From assembly GCA_964386705.1 (NCBI GenBank), contig CAYLTY010000017.1, positions 1-64,000 on the forward strand: a DNA stretch of 64,000 nt, written 5' to 3'. This document shows, piece by piece, positions 35,889 through 44,786 of this stretch. Origin of the DNA: AM-0621 sp964386705. GTDB taxonomy: Bacteria; Planctomycetota; Planctomycetia; Planctomycetales; Planctomycetaceae. The position numbers were made by a program, and so were the translations under genes. The first letter of the stretch is position 1. Each line of letters begins with the position of its first letter. The notes beneath the pieces are model-generated. The model worked only from the letters and a program-made list of their open reading frames with translations. It had not been told where the DNA came from and did no database searches.

Positions 35889-37844
35889 ATGTGCGGCATC
35901 ACCGGTATCCTCTATCGCGACTCGCAACGCCCCATCGACGCGGACATTCTGCGGCGAATGGCGGCGGCCATCGCGCATCGAGGTCCGGATGGCGCAGGGT
36001 TCTTCATCGAGCCCGGTGTTGGGTTGGCACACAGGCGGCTGTCGATCATCGATCTGGAAGGTGGCAAACAACCGCTTGGGAATGAAGACGGCTCAATCCA
36101 GATCGTCTTCAACGGTGAGATCTACAACTACCAGCAACTGCGGCGTGATCTCGAAGCTGCGGGGCATCAATTCAGGACGCATTCTGATACTGAAGTCATC
36201 GTGCATGCTTACGAGCAGTTCGGTGACGACTGCGTGCAACATCTTCGCGGCATGTTTGCGTTCGCCATTTGGGACGGTCGGCGGCAGCGTCTGCTGATCG
36301 CTCGCGACCGGGTGGGCATCAAGCCGCTCTACATCCGCCGCGATGGCGAAAAGCTGCTGTTCGGTTCGGAACTCAAGACCGTTCTGGCCTACCCCGGCGC
36401 GACACGCGAACTCGATCCGCTCGCGCTGGATGAGTATCTCAACTACGGGATGGTGCCGGGCTCGCGATCCATCTTTCGCGGCATCGACAAACTCCTTCCG
36501 GGGCACGTGCTGACCGTTGATGTGGGTTCGTGGACGGTGCAGCAACGCCGATATTGGCAACTGGAGTTCCAACCGGACGAGTCTCTCTCGGTCGCTGACT
36601 GGCAAGCTGCGGTTCTCGAAAAGCTGCGCGAATCGGTGCGGCTGCACATGGTGGCCGACGTTCCGGTGGGTGCGTTCCTGAGCGGCGGTATCGATTCCAG
36701 CGTGGTCACCGGCCTGGCCTTCGAAGCTGCATCGGTGCCACTGCAAACCTTCTCGATCGGTTTTAAGGAAGCGCGGTTCAACGAGCTTCCGTTTGCTCGC
36801 GATGTCGCGCGCCACTTTGGCACGACGCACATTGAAGAAGTCATCTCACCTGATGCTGTGTCGCTATTGCCTCAGTTGGCTCAGTTCTACGACGAACCCT
36901 TCGCGGACTCGTCCGCCATTCCGACGTTCCTGGTTTCGCAATTGGCGGCGAAGCATGTGAAAGTGGTGCTGTCAGGAGATGGTGGCGACGAAGCTCTCGG
37001 CGGTTATTCACGCTACGCACATGACCTGCGCGAAGCCTCTATTCGCGAACACTTGCCGCCGTGGTTGCGGCGATTCGTGTTCTCGAATCTGGCTCGACTC
37101 TGGCCCAAGGCGGACTGGTTGCCGCGGCATCTGAGGCTGAAAACGTTCCTGACCAATCTGTCGCTGACGCCCGACGCGGCTTATGCCAACACGTTGTCGC
37201 TATGCCGCTTGCCGAAGCGCCATCAATTATTGTCGGCGGACCTCGTGCATTCGTTACGCGATCATGATGCCGGACATCTCGCCGCGGCCGCTTATCGCAA
37301 CGCTCCGCCTGGCGACGCATTATCCGGCATGATTCAGGCCGACATGGCAACGCTGTTGCCAGACGACTATCTCGTCAAAGTCGATCGAGCCAGTATGGCC
37401 AACGGCCTCGAAGTCCGTCCGCCGTTACTCGATCACGAGTTTCTGGAACTCTGCGCCCGAGTGCCTTCACGCTGGAAGATCCACCAGCACGAAACGAAGT
37501 GGCTGCTGCGTGAGGTCGCTCGCAGGCTGGTTCCGAGTTCCATCATCGATCGCCCCAAGCAGGGCTTTGAGATCCCGCTCGACCAATGGTTGCGCGGTCC
37601 TCTGCAGCCCATGTTTCAGGAGTTGGTCCTCAATGGAAACTCAGCCATCAGCGGCCTGATTGATCAGCGCGTCGCGAGCTCGCTGCTCACCGAACACCGT
37701 CAGGGAATTGGCCGTCACGGATCGACGTTGTGGTCACTGTTGTCTCTGGCCACGTGGGCGGATCGTTATCTGCGGGATAGCACGCCGAGCACTCAACCCG
37801 CGCCTGAGCCTGTGGCTACCTACTCCTCGAACCGATCGCACTGA
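35889..37844 (+). CDS. asnB: Glutamine-hydrolysing asparagine-synthase-type amidotransferase
   Basis: The 651-residue protein begins MCGITGI, so the N-terminal cysteine is the glutaminase nucleophile once Met is removed. The class II amidotransferase domain has AHRGPDGAGFF and FNGEIYNYQQLR. The synthetase domain has the ATP-pyrophosphatase loop FLSGGIDSSVV (about residue 264), LSGDGGDEALGGYSRY and the late KVDRASMANGLEVRPPLLDH. It would make asparagine, or amidate a sugar or peptide acceptor. Its sequence style (FFIEPGVGLAHRRLSIIDLE) and setting among GT4 genes recall the amidotransferase of exosortase/PEP-CTERM polysaccharide loci, so a glycan-modifying role is plausible. No exosortase gene is in the window. 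Confidence 0.93.
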   Translation: MCGITGILYRDSQRPIDADILRRMAAAIAHRGPDGAGFFIEPGVGLAHRRLSIIDLEGGKQPLGNEDGSIQIVFNGEIYNYQQLRRDLEAAGHQFRTHSDTEVIVHAYEQFGDDCVQHLRGMFAFAIWDGRRQRLLIARDRVGIKPLYIRRDGEKLLFGSELKTVLAYPGATRELDPLALDEYLNYGMVPGSRSIFRGIDKLLPGHVLTVDVGSWTVQQRRYWQLEFQPDESLSVADWQAAVLEKLRESVRLHMVADVPVGAFLSGGIDSSVVTGLAFEAASVPLQTFSIGFKEARFNELPFARDVARHFGTTHIEEVISPDAVSLLPQLAQFYDEPFADSSAIPTFLVSQLAAKHVKVVLSGDGGDEALGGYSRYAHDLREASIREHLPPWLRRFVFSNLARLWPKADWLPRHLRLKTFLTNLSLTPDAAYANTLSLCRLPKRHQLLSADLVHSLRDHDAGHLAAAAYRNAPPGDALSGMIQADMATLLPDDYLVKVDRASMANGLEVRPPLLDHEFLELCARVPSRWKIHQHETKWLLREVARRLVPSSIIDRPKQGFEIPLDQWLRGPLQPMFQELVLNGNSAISGLIDQRVASSLLTEHRQGIGRHGSTLWSLLSLATWADRYLRDSTPSTQPAPEPVATYSSNRSH

Positions 37845-39040
37845 TGTCTTCCTCGTTCAACTCTAAACCGATCATCTGTCAGGTCCTGCACAGCCTTGGA
37901 ATTGGCGGTGCTGAGGTACTTGCTGCGCAAATTGCGCGGCGGTTGAGCGACCGCTATCACTTCGTGTTTGCGTGCCTCGACGAACTCGGGAGCCTTGGAG
38001 AACAGCTACGACAGGACGGCTTCACGGTGGAAGTGATTGGTCGCGAGCCGGGTATCGACTGGCGTTGCGGTCTGCGACTGGGAACCTTTCTGAAGCAGAA
38101 CCGCGCGGCGCTCGTACACCCTCATCAATACACACCGTTCTTCCAATCACTGTTGTCGAGACTTTCCTATCGTCGTCCGCCAATCGTGTTCACCGAGCAC
38201 GGGCGACACTATCCCGATCACCGCAGCACCAAACGCGTCGTCTTCAATCGTTCATTGTTGCGGAGCGATGACCGCCTGATCGGCGTTGGGCAATCGGTCT
38301 GCGATGCTCTGATTCAGAAGGAAGGTCTGCCGGCCAAACGCGTCGAGCTGATCTACAACGGCATCGATCTGAAGGCATTCCGGCAAGCTCACAACAACGC
38401 CGCCTGGCGCGGCGAGGTTCGTCAGGAACTGGGACTGACCGAAGACGAGTTCGTTGTGCTGCAGGTCGCGCGATTGAATCCACTCAAGGATCATCAGACA
38501 GCCTTGCGAGCGATTGCGCGACTGAAGCAGCAAGGCGTGCGAGCGCGATTGGTGCTGGCGGGCGAAGGTGAAACTCGCCCCGCACTGGAGCAGTTCGTGC
38601 AAGACCACGGTTTGACGTCGCACGTGCTGTTTCTAGGGGCTCGTTGCGATGTGCCGCGTTTAATGGCGGCGGCTGACGTCTTCCTGTTGTCGAGCATTAG
38701 CGAGGGCATTCCGCTGACGCTGATTGAAGCGATGACGACTGGCCTCCCGGTCGTGTCCACCAACGTAGGCGGCACGGCTGAAGTCGTCATCAATGGTGAA
38801 ACCGGATTGCTGGCGAAAGCTCAGGATGACGAGTCGCTGGGACAGCACATTCGGTTTCTGCACGACGATGCGTGGCAACGTCGCACCATGGGGCGAGCCG
38901 GTGCGGCTCGCGCGACGCAATTGTTCTCTCTGGATCGCATGCTCGATCAATACACGCAGGTCTACGACGACCTGCTGGGGCTCGCCCCTGCAAAACGGAT
39001 CAAGCACGCGCCCGCTCATGCTCAACTCATATCGGATTGA
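37844..39040 (+). CDS. Glycosyltransferase family 4 protein
   Basis: ATG 37844 shares its A with the TGA stop of the upstream amidotransferase gene, so translation is coupled. The 398-residue GT-B enzyme begins ICQVLHSLGIGGAEVLAAQI, has LIYNGIDLKAF at the domain junction, VARLNPLKDHQTALRAIARL for the start of the sugar-nucleotide domain, the SISEGIPLTLIEAM catalytic E-x7-E motif (about residue 285) and PVVSTNVGGTAEVVINGETG. The opening resembles the sugar transferases associated with PEP-CTERM/EpsH polysaccharide systems. The likely job is adding one sugar to the glycan built by this operon; donor and acceptor are unknown. Confidence 0.9.
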   Translation: MSSSFNSKPIICQVLHSLGIGGAEVLAAQIARRLSDRYHFVFACLDELGSLGEQLRQDGFTVEVIGREPGIDWRCGLRLGTFLKQNRAALVHPHQYTPFFQSLLSRLSYRRPPIVFTEHGRHYPDHRSTKRVVFNRSLLRSDDRLIGVGQSVCDALIQKEGLPAKRVELIYNGIDLKAFRQAHNNAAWRGEVRQELGLTEDEFVVLQVARLNPLKDHQTALRAIARLKQQGVRARLVLAGEGETRPALEQFVQDHGLTSHVLFLGARCDVPRLMAAADVFLLSSISEGIPLTLIEAMTTGLPVVSTNVGGTAEVVINGETGLLAKAQDDESLGQHIRFLHDDAWQRRTMGRAGAARATQLFSLDRMLDQYTQVYDDLLGLAPAKRIKHAPAHAQLISD

Positions 39041-39066
39041 ACCCTTCAACCCCCGAATACTGATTC

Positions 39067-40359
39067 ATGAAACTCTCCCCCACTGACGACTCCTCGTTTG
39101 AGACGCCTTCGACTTTGGACCTGAGTGTTCGAGGTTCAGAGCCGCCGAAACGCCGCGCGCGGATTCTGGCCATCACCAGCGAACTGCCCTGGCCACTGAA
39201 TACAGGCGGGCATCTGCGCACGTTCCATCTGATGAAGGCACTCGCGCGGAAGTTCGATGTGCGTTTGATTGCGGGCGTGGAACATTCTCATGAACAAGGC
39301 GTCGCGGTCCTGAGAGCACACGGCATTCAGGTGCGTCCGGCCGTGACGGGGCCGCGCGACAAGTTCTCTGAGCTGGGTCGTGTTGTGAAAGCGGCTTTGC
39401 ATCAGCAGCCCTACGTGATGTTCCATCGTCACAACCGCCCGGCGATGCGTGAGATGATTCGCGATGAGATGCGCTACGACCAGCCGGACGTTGTTTACCT
39501 GGATCACGTCGATCCGTTCGCGTTCCGTCCGCTGTTTCCGCAAGCGAAGCTGATCACCGATCTGCACAATGTGTACTCAAAACTCGCGCGACGAGTAGCC
39601 GATGAGCGCCGCTGGCCAGCCAACTGGTATCTGGCGCGGGAAGCTCAGTTGCTGGCGGATATGGAACGTCAGATCGCTCAGGAGTCGTCCGCGCTGATGG
39701 CGGTGTCGAGTGAAGAGCAGTCTGAATTCGGACAACTCGGTAACAACAACGTGCACCTGGTTCCCAACGGAGTGGACTGCGGCGCGTACGCTCACCTGCC
39801 TGTGGGGCGTGAGCATCAGCGACCCGTGTTGCTGTATCTGGGAGCGTTGTCCTGGCAGCCAAATGCAAAGGCTGCTGAGTTCTTGGCTCGCGAAGTGATC
39901 CCACAGATTCGGCAGCAGCATCCCAATGCGGTACTGAAACTGGTGGGCCGCAACCCCGGCCCCGAGGTAAATGCACTCGCGAGTCTGCCCGGTGTTGAGG
40001 TGCATGCGAACGTACCCGATGTGGGGGTCTTTCTGGCCGAAGCAACCTTGCTGACCGTGGCCCTCGATTCGGGTGGCGGCACACGGCTGAAGATACTGGA
40101 AGCGTTTGCCGCCGGTCTGCCGGTTGTGAGCACTCCCGTCGGATGCGAAGGCATTGATGCCACGCACGGCGAGCATCTCTGGATCGCCGACCGCGACCAG
40201 TTTGCAACTGCGGTGCTGGATGCTCTGGCCGCACCAGCGCTGGCAACGGAATTCGCCGAGCGCGGCCGACAACTCGCGCGGGCTAAGTACGACTGGTCTG
40301 CGATTGGCTTGCGGGCCTGCGATGCGATCGAGTCAGTGCTGACTGCTCAGAGTGAATAG
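39067..40359 (+). CDS. Glycosyltransferase family 4 protein (Stp1-like)
   Basis: The 430-residue protein has about 30 polar residues before the GT-B fold, which begins ILAITSELPWPLNTGGHLRT, a start typical of PEP-CTERM-associated sugar transferase 1 proteins. Further signatures are DVVYLDHVDPFAF, LITDLHNVYSKLARR, VHLVPNGVDCGAYAHLPVGR, LLYLGALSWQPNAKAAEFLA, VALDSGGGTRLKILEAFAAG and PVVSTPVGCEGIDATHGEHL. The glutamate in LKILEAF is in the place of the second catalytic glutamate. It closes the glycan operon, 26 bases after the previous gene. Confidence 0.9.
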   Translation: MKLSPTDDSSFETPSTLDLSVRGSEPPKRRARILAITSELPWPLNTGGHLRTFHLMKALARKFDVRLIAGVEHSHEQGVAVLRAHGIQVRPAVTGPRDKFSELGRVVKAALHQQPYVMFHRHNRPAMREMIRDEMRYDQPDVVYLDHVDPFAFRPLFPQAKLITDLHNVYSKLARRVADERRWPANWYLAREAQLLADMERQIAQESSALMAVSSEEQSEFGQLGNNNVHLVPNGVDCGAYAHLPVGREHQRPVLLYLGALSWQPNAKAAEFLAREVIPQIRQQHPNAVLKLVGRNPGPEVNALASLPGVEVHANVPDVGVFLAEATLLTVALDSGGGTRLKILEAFAAGLPVVSTPVGCEGIDATHGEHLWIADRDQFATAVLDALAAPALATEFAERGRQLARAKYDWSAIGLRACDAIESVLTAQSE

Positions 40360-40532
40360 CAATCACGGATTAAACACCGCTAAGAATCGAACAGGCAGAT
40401 CAGAACGATTTCGTCTGTATTTCCGGGCGTTTCATGTGCTCTGCACTCCTCAGCACTCGCACGAGGGAATTTCGCCGCGTTATACAGACAGCAGAATTCC
40501 GCCCTGAAAGCGGCTCTGGAAGGACTGCTGTC

Positions 40533-41912
40533 ATGAAGATTCTGTTGTCGCTGTTGTCAGCCCTCATATTGGTGATGCCTGTCGCCGCCGATGATGCGCC
40601 TCGGCTGCGCTGGTCTAAGTCGCTTCAGTTTGCAGATCCGGGCAAAGACGCACTCGTCGCCGTGCGGCTGGATTCGGACATCTACGCGCACACTGCTTTC
40701 AACTATGCGGACCTGCGTGTCGTAGAAGCGGATGGACGCGCGGTGCCCTTCCTGCTGCGTAAGCGATCCGTGCTGCAGACGCGAGTCGAGCAACGACCGT
40801 GGACGGCAACCGACGGTGAGCCGGACATGAAACCTCTGACCGACGGCGGCTTCGACGTCCGCGTGAAGCTGGACAGCAAGGACCCGCAGCCGAACGGCGT
40901 GCGGTTCATCACACCGCTGAAGAACTTCGAGCAGACGGTCACGGTCTTCGGCACCGAACCGGGCAAGGCCGAGCAGGAACTGGTGACCGCGGCGAGGATC
41001 TACGATTACTCGGACTACATGGACGTGCGACGCACCAGCATCGTCCTGCCGAAGAATGCTTGCCGCGAGTTTCGGTTTGTGATCGCAGCCTTGAAGTCCG
41101 ATCGCGAGTCTCCGTTGCTGGACGTCTCACGAGAGTTAAAGGGTAAAGATGAGACTTTGCGGTCAGAGCGAACAACGATCGAGCGGCGTCCGTTCCGGAT
41201 TGATCGCATCGAATTCTGGGGCGATGTGGTCCGTGAAAGCGTGCGTGAAGACGCGACTGCCGACTGGCCAATCAGTGGATTCAGCGCTTCTGAAGACGCC
41301 GAGCACAAGCAAACGATTGTTGAGTTCAAGACGGCTCGCGAGCCGCTGTTCCAGTTCCAGCTGAGAACTTCCAGCCGCAACTTCAGCCGCGCAGCGAACG
41401 TGCAAGTGCTGGAATCAAGTGGCAAGTCCGACCGTTGGCGCACCATCGGCAGTGGCCAGATCCACCGCGTCGAATTTGGTGACATCAAGGAAGAACGGCT
41501 AACCCTGCAGTTCCCTGAAACTCGCAGTGAGAGCTACCGGATCATCATTGAAAACCAGGACAACCCCGCTCTGACAATCACCGGAGCAAACGCCACAGGC
41601 AACGACTACGAAATCATTTTTCTGGCTGAAACCGCAAAGACCTTTGCGCTGAACTACGGCTCAAAGGAGATCGTGCCCGCTCCGGTCTATGACACCGCCG
41701 CGATTCGAACTGTGCTCAGCAAGAACATCGAGCCCATCACAACCACCGCCGGTGCCGCTATCGAAGGCGAAGTGAAGGCAGCGCCAGTTAGACCCAAGGA
41801 TTTCCTGAACAACCCGTTGCTGCTGGGTGGCGTGATTGTGTTGCTAGTCTGCCTGCTGGCTTGGGCTCTGTTTCGAGCCGGCCAACGCATCGACCAAATC
41901 CCGCCGTCTTAG
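40533..41912 (+). CDS. Exported membrane-anchored protein, DUF3999-like
   Basis: ATG 40533 is chosen because GGAAGGA lies 8 bases upstream and a signal peptide follows at once (KILLSLLSALILVMPVAADD). The 459-residue protein has a beta-rich ectodomain opening LRWSKSLQFADPGKDALVAV, DSDIYAHTAFNYADLRVVEA and GRAVPFLLRKR, as in the DUF3999 family, and ends with one membrane helix (LLLGGVIVLLVCLLAWALF) and a short tail. This is a type I topology: the ectodomain faces outside. The family has no known activity. It is separated by 173 bases from the glycan operon and may have its own promoter. Confidence 0.8.
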   Translation: MKILLSLLSALILVMPVAADDAPRLRWSKSLQFADPGKDALVAVRLDSDIYAHTAFNYADLRVVEADGRAVPFLLRKRSVLQTRVEQRPWTATDGEPDMKPLTDGGFDVRVKLDSKDPQPNGVRFITPLKNFEQTVTVFGTEPGKAEQELVTAARIYDYSDYMDVRRTSIVLPKNACREFRFVIAALKSDRESPLLDVSRELKGKDETLRSERTTIERRPFRIDRIEFWGDVVRESVREDATADWPISGFSASEDAEHKQTIVEFKTAREPLFQFQLRTSSRNFSRAANVQVLESSGKSDRWRTIGSGQIHRVEFGDIKEERLTLQFPETRSESYRIIIENQDNPALTITGANATGNDYEIIFLAETAKTFALNYGSKEIVPAPVYDTAAIRTVLSKNIEPITTTAGAAIEGEVKAAPVRPKDFLNNPLLLGGVIVLLVCLLAWALFRAGQRIDQIPPS

Positions 41913-41963
41913 AGTTTATTTACGGCGGGGAGGCAGTCTGGAGGTCGACCATCCGGTCTGACA

Positions 41964-41983
41964 GGCGGACAAGATTGTCCGCC
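41964..41983. repeat. Perfect 9-base palindrome between convergent genes
   Basis: GGCGGACAA, two bases, TTGTCCGCC. It lies between the stops of the DUF3999-like gene and the lipoprotein gene. It may end transcripts from both sides. The sequence (flanked by ACA and CTAC) looks like a unit of a dispersed repeat. Confidence 0.5.
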
Positions 41984-42018
41984 CTACTTGTCGCTCCAAT
42001 TTGGACGGTCCGCCAAAG

Positions 42019-42483
42019 CTAAGGACCAGTGGACGGCGCGGTGGCGGGCGCCACCGATTGAGATAGCTTGCCGCCGCCTGTGGGAACAGTGATGTCGACA
42101 GTATGGTCCTTCTTGGGGAAGTCGACGTTCATGAAGTACGGCATAAAGAGAGGCTTGCCATCAGGGAGCTTCTCGCCTTCGACCACGGCCGGCACGCCGT
42201 CTAAGCCGACGACGCGAACAACATGCGGACCGCCGACAACGCCCTTCTCAACACCCGTTTTGAACTTTCCATCGGCAATTGGGGCACCACCACCAGGCCC
42301 CTTGTTGCCCAGTTCGACGTCTGGCGAAAAATAGACGAAACCGCTGATAACCGGCTTGCCTTCGTAGGTCACGGTACCGGAAACATCATATCGCTGAGGG
42401 CCAGAGCTACCTCCGCAACCGGAGATCGAAGCCGCGAGAGCAAGACCGAACATCCAGCGAGCAGACAAGTTCACAGGACTCAT
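42019..42483 (-). CDS. Small lipoprotein, carboxypeptidase-regulatory-like fold
   Basis: The 154-residue protein has a lipoprotein signal peptide: hydrophobic MFGLALAAS followed by lipobox ISGCGG (Cys at about 23). The mature part begins YDVSGTVTYEGKPVISGFVY, which is the opening strand pattern of a transthyretin-like/carboxypeptidase regulatory domain, and continues GGPHVVRVVGLDGVPA. Proteins of this kind are very common in planctomycetes beside DUF1559 genes. Its ATG overlaps the end of the upstream DUF1559 gene by 4 bases, so they form one operon. The function is unknown; an envelope location is predicted from the lipobox. Confidence 0.85.
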   Translation of the reverse strand: MSPVNLSARWMFGLALAASISGCGGSSGPQRYDVSGTVTYEGKPVISGFVYFSPDVELGNKGPGGGAPIADGKFKTGVEKGVVGGPHVVRVVGLDGVPAVVEGEKLPDGKPLFMPYFMNVDFPKKDHTVDITVPTGGGKLSQSVAPATAPSTGP

Positions 42484-43394
42484 TCTGGCACACCTCCATT
42501 TGGGAATCCGTCTTCGCGACGTCCCAACTGTTGATAGGAGGCGAGGTTAATGTTCTCACTGATGAACCGGGTCGAACCATCCGCCATGCCAAAGTGTGCT
42601 CCACCGACGTGAAAACTGCTGAAGCCACGCGTCGAATGCAGACCACGGCCGGAGTACAGATTAATCGGCTCCTGGGCTCCAGCAATGTTACGCGCCAAGG
42701 CACAGCTATCTTGCTTCGCGCTCGCGCCCCAGGCGGCATCGGTGTAACGCGATTCGCCTAGCAAGAACACGTTGCTCACGCCGTCGGTGATATCGCGGAT
42801 CTTGGTCTTCGACCCGGAGTAGAGAATGCCGGTCACATAGAAATTTCGTTCCCCAGCGGGGCTGCAGCCGCTGCTGGTGCAGTCGGGCGCGGTGCCTCCA
42901 CCGGAGACGCCGAAGTAGCAGTTGTAGAGCGGATTCTGGCTGATGTCTTTGTCGGACGGACATTGAAACGCAGCTACGGGCCTGATCAGGTTGAGGTTGG
43001 GCACCGCCATCTGGTTGCTGGCGTCTTGCCACGGAACATCGAAGTTCAACGTGTTGTAGAGGGAATCCATTTCCAACTGTGGCAAGATCAGGGCCAGAAA
43101 CGGCGCGTACTGCAGCGATCCACCCGTGCCAGAAGCCGTACACCAGGTTGTCGAGGTGGATACGCCGCCACGATTGGAGATATAGCCCGGTGGGTAGCAA
43201 CCGTGAGTCGATTCGTAGTTCTGGATCGCGAGCCCGATTTGCTTGAGGTTGTTCTTGCAAGCCGAACGCCGCGCAGATTCACGCGCTTGTTGCACAGCAG
43301 GCAGCAGGAGCGCCACCAGCACTGCGATAATTGCGATGACGACAAGCAACTCGATGAGCGTAAAGGCTCGTCGAGAACGTGCGTGGAAAGCCAT
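42480..43394 (-). CDS. DUF1559 protein with type IV pilin-like N-terminus
   Basis: The 304-residue protein starts with a prepilin leader: SRRAFTLIELLVVIAIIAVL (cleavage expected before the Phe of FTLIEL), then LLLPAVQQARESARRSACKN and NLKQIGLAIQNYESTHGCYP, the standard DUF1559 opening. The end holds the family H-x9-DG motif (FHVGGAHFGMADGSTRFI). Eight or more cysteines in the middle suggest disulfides outside the cytoplasm. DUF1559 is a planctomycete hallmark family of large copy number, probably forming pseudopilus-like or surface structures. The gene overlaps the lipoprotein gene by 4 bases and is divergent from moeA. Confidence 0.95.
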   Translation of the reverse strand: MAFHARSRRAFTLIELLVVIAIIAVLVALLLPAVQQARESARRSACKNNLKQIGLAIQNYESTHGCYPPGYISNRGGVSTSTTWCTASGTGGSLQYAPFLALILPQLEMDSLYNTLNFDVPWQDASNQMAVPNLNLIRPVAAFQCPSDKDISQNPLYNCYFGVSGGGTAPDCTSSGCSPAGERNFYVTGILYSGSKTKIRDITDGVSNVFLLGESRYTDAAWGASAKQDSCALARNIAGAQEPINLYSGRGLHSTRGFSSFHVGGAHFGMADGSTRFISENINLASYQQLGRREDGFPNGGVPE

Positions 43395-43465
43395 GGCACC
43401 GACCTTTTTGAGCTAGATGTGCAATTGCGGTAAACTGGATGGCCAATTCAGTCCATAAACTCACA

Positions 43466-43479
43466 CAAACTTAAGTTTG
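43466..43479. promoter_or_regulatory. 14-base perfect palindrome in the DUF1559/moeA divergent region
   Basis: CAAACTTAAGTTTG is its own reverse complement. It lies 41 bases upstream of the moeA start and 71 bases upstream of the DUF1559 start, a suitable place for a dimeric regulator acting on both. No known regulator box was recognised. Confidence 0.35.
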
Positions 43480-43520
43480 AATGAATAGAACCTTCTCTTT
43501 CGTGGTTGAGGCAGGTGCGC

Positions 43521-44747
43521 ATGTTGTCAGTTTCCGAGGCGATCCAACAGGTCAAAGATGCAGTAGTTGGCGTAACCGCGCAAACACGTGATCTCCACGA
43601 TTGCTGGGGCTTGACGCTTGCCTCATCGATCGTCGGGGAAATGGATTCTCCGCCGTTCGACAAGGCGTTGATGGACGGCTATGCGATTCGCTCGGTGGAC
43701 TTGAATGGTGGCATTCGCGAGTTTGAGGTTATCGAAGAAGTCACCGCCGGTGCCGTCCCGCAGAAGACCGTTGCCGCAGGGCAGGCGACGCGCATCATGA
43801 CCGGGGCACCGATTCCGGCCGGCGTCGATGCGGTCATCAAAGTTGAGGACACCGAACTGCTTCCGAACGGCGCCAACGGACAGCGAGTTCACATCCGGGC
43901 CACCGCTGCTCGACCGGAACAGAACGTCCTGCGGCGTGGAGCCACGTTTCGAGCTGGCTCTCAGATTCTGCCCGCAGGTCGCATGCTGCGGGCTCAGGAA
44001 CTGGCTGCTCTCGCGGAGATGGGAGCCAGCCGCATCGCGGTGTCTCGACTTCCGGAAGTGGCCGTTCTGGCAACTGGCGATGAACTGGTTGGCATCGCAG
44101 AACCACTTGGACCGGGGCAGATCCGGAATTCCAATGAGACAATGCTGGTAGCTCAGATCCGCGAAGCTGGCGCGATTCCCCGTCCGCTGGGCATCGCTCG
44201 CGATGATCGCCAGCACCTGCGTGAACGCATTCTGCGCGGGCTGGAATCAGACTTCTTGCTGCTGTCAGGCGGCGTGTCGGCAGGCGTGCTGGATCTGGTG
44301 CCCTCGGAACTGGCCCATGCGGGCGTTGAAAAGGTGTTTCATCAGGTCAACGTGAAACCGGGAAAGCCGCTCTGGTTTGGCGTTTTGAGGCGAGCGGAAC
44401 GCCCGTGTCTCGTGTTCGGATTGCCCGGAAATCCCGTCAGCAGTATGGTCTGCTTTGAGCTTTTTGTCCGTACGGCCCTGCGGCGATTCATAGGCGTTGA
44501 GCCTGCGGAACCGACGCGGACGAAAGCGAGGCTGCTGCATGCACATCGGCACAAGGACGACCGCGAGACTTTCTTTCCCGCAGCCTTGGATGTGAGCGGT
44601 GGCGAACAGACCGTGCGGTTGATGAACTGGCACGGTTCATCGGACCTGCAATCGACAGTGGATGCCAATGGAATGGCCGTGTTTCCCGCACTGCCACGTG
44701 ATTATTCAGAACACGAGACCATCGACGTAATACGTTGGGGCAAATAG
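43521..44747 (+). CDS. moeA: Molybdopterin molybdotransferase MoeA
   Basis: ATG 43521 (MLSVSEAIQQV) has GAGGCAGG just upstream; a TTG five codons earlier is also in frame. The 408-residue length matches the family. Signatures: SPPFDKALMDGYAIRS, IMTGAPIPAGVDAVIKVEDT, NVLRRGATFRAGSQIL, VAVLATGDELVGIAEPLGPG with QIRNSNE, LSGGVSAGVLD, KPGKPLWFG and FGLPGNPVSSMVCFELFVRT. MoeA inserts molybdate into adenylylated molybdopterin in the cytoplasm to form molybdenum cofactor. No other Moco gene lies in the window. The next gene, lnt, begins 39 bases later and may be co-transcribed. Confidence 0.96.
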   Translation: MLSVSEAIQQVKDAVVGVTAQTRDLHDCWGLTLASSIVGEMDSPPFDKALMDGYAIRSVDLNGGIREFEVIEEVTAGAVPQKTVAAGQATRIMTGAPIPAGVDAVIKVEDTELLPNGANGQRVHIRATAARPEQNVLRRGATFRAGSQILPAGRMLRAQELAALAEMGASRIAVSRLPEVAVLATGDELVGIAEPLGPGQIRNSNETMLVAQIREAGAIPRPLGIARDDRQHLRERILRGLESDFLLLSGGVSAGVLDLVPSELAHAGVEKVFHQVNVKPGKPLWFGVLRRAERPCLVFGLPGNPVSSMVCFELFVRTALRRFIGVEPAEPTRTKARLLHAHRHKDDRETFFPAALDVSGGEQTVRLMNWHGSSDLQSTVDANGMAVFPALPRDYSEHETIDVIRWGK

Positions 44748-44786
44748 CGATTCGCACGCAGCGTGCAAACTCCAAGGACGGAGCTT

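Noticed and set aside
36093..36830. Antisense frame of 245 residues in asnB
   Set aside because: It lies opposite the conserved glutaminase and ATP-binding motifs; a shadow.
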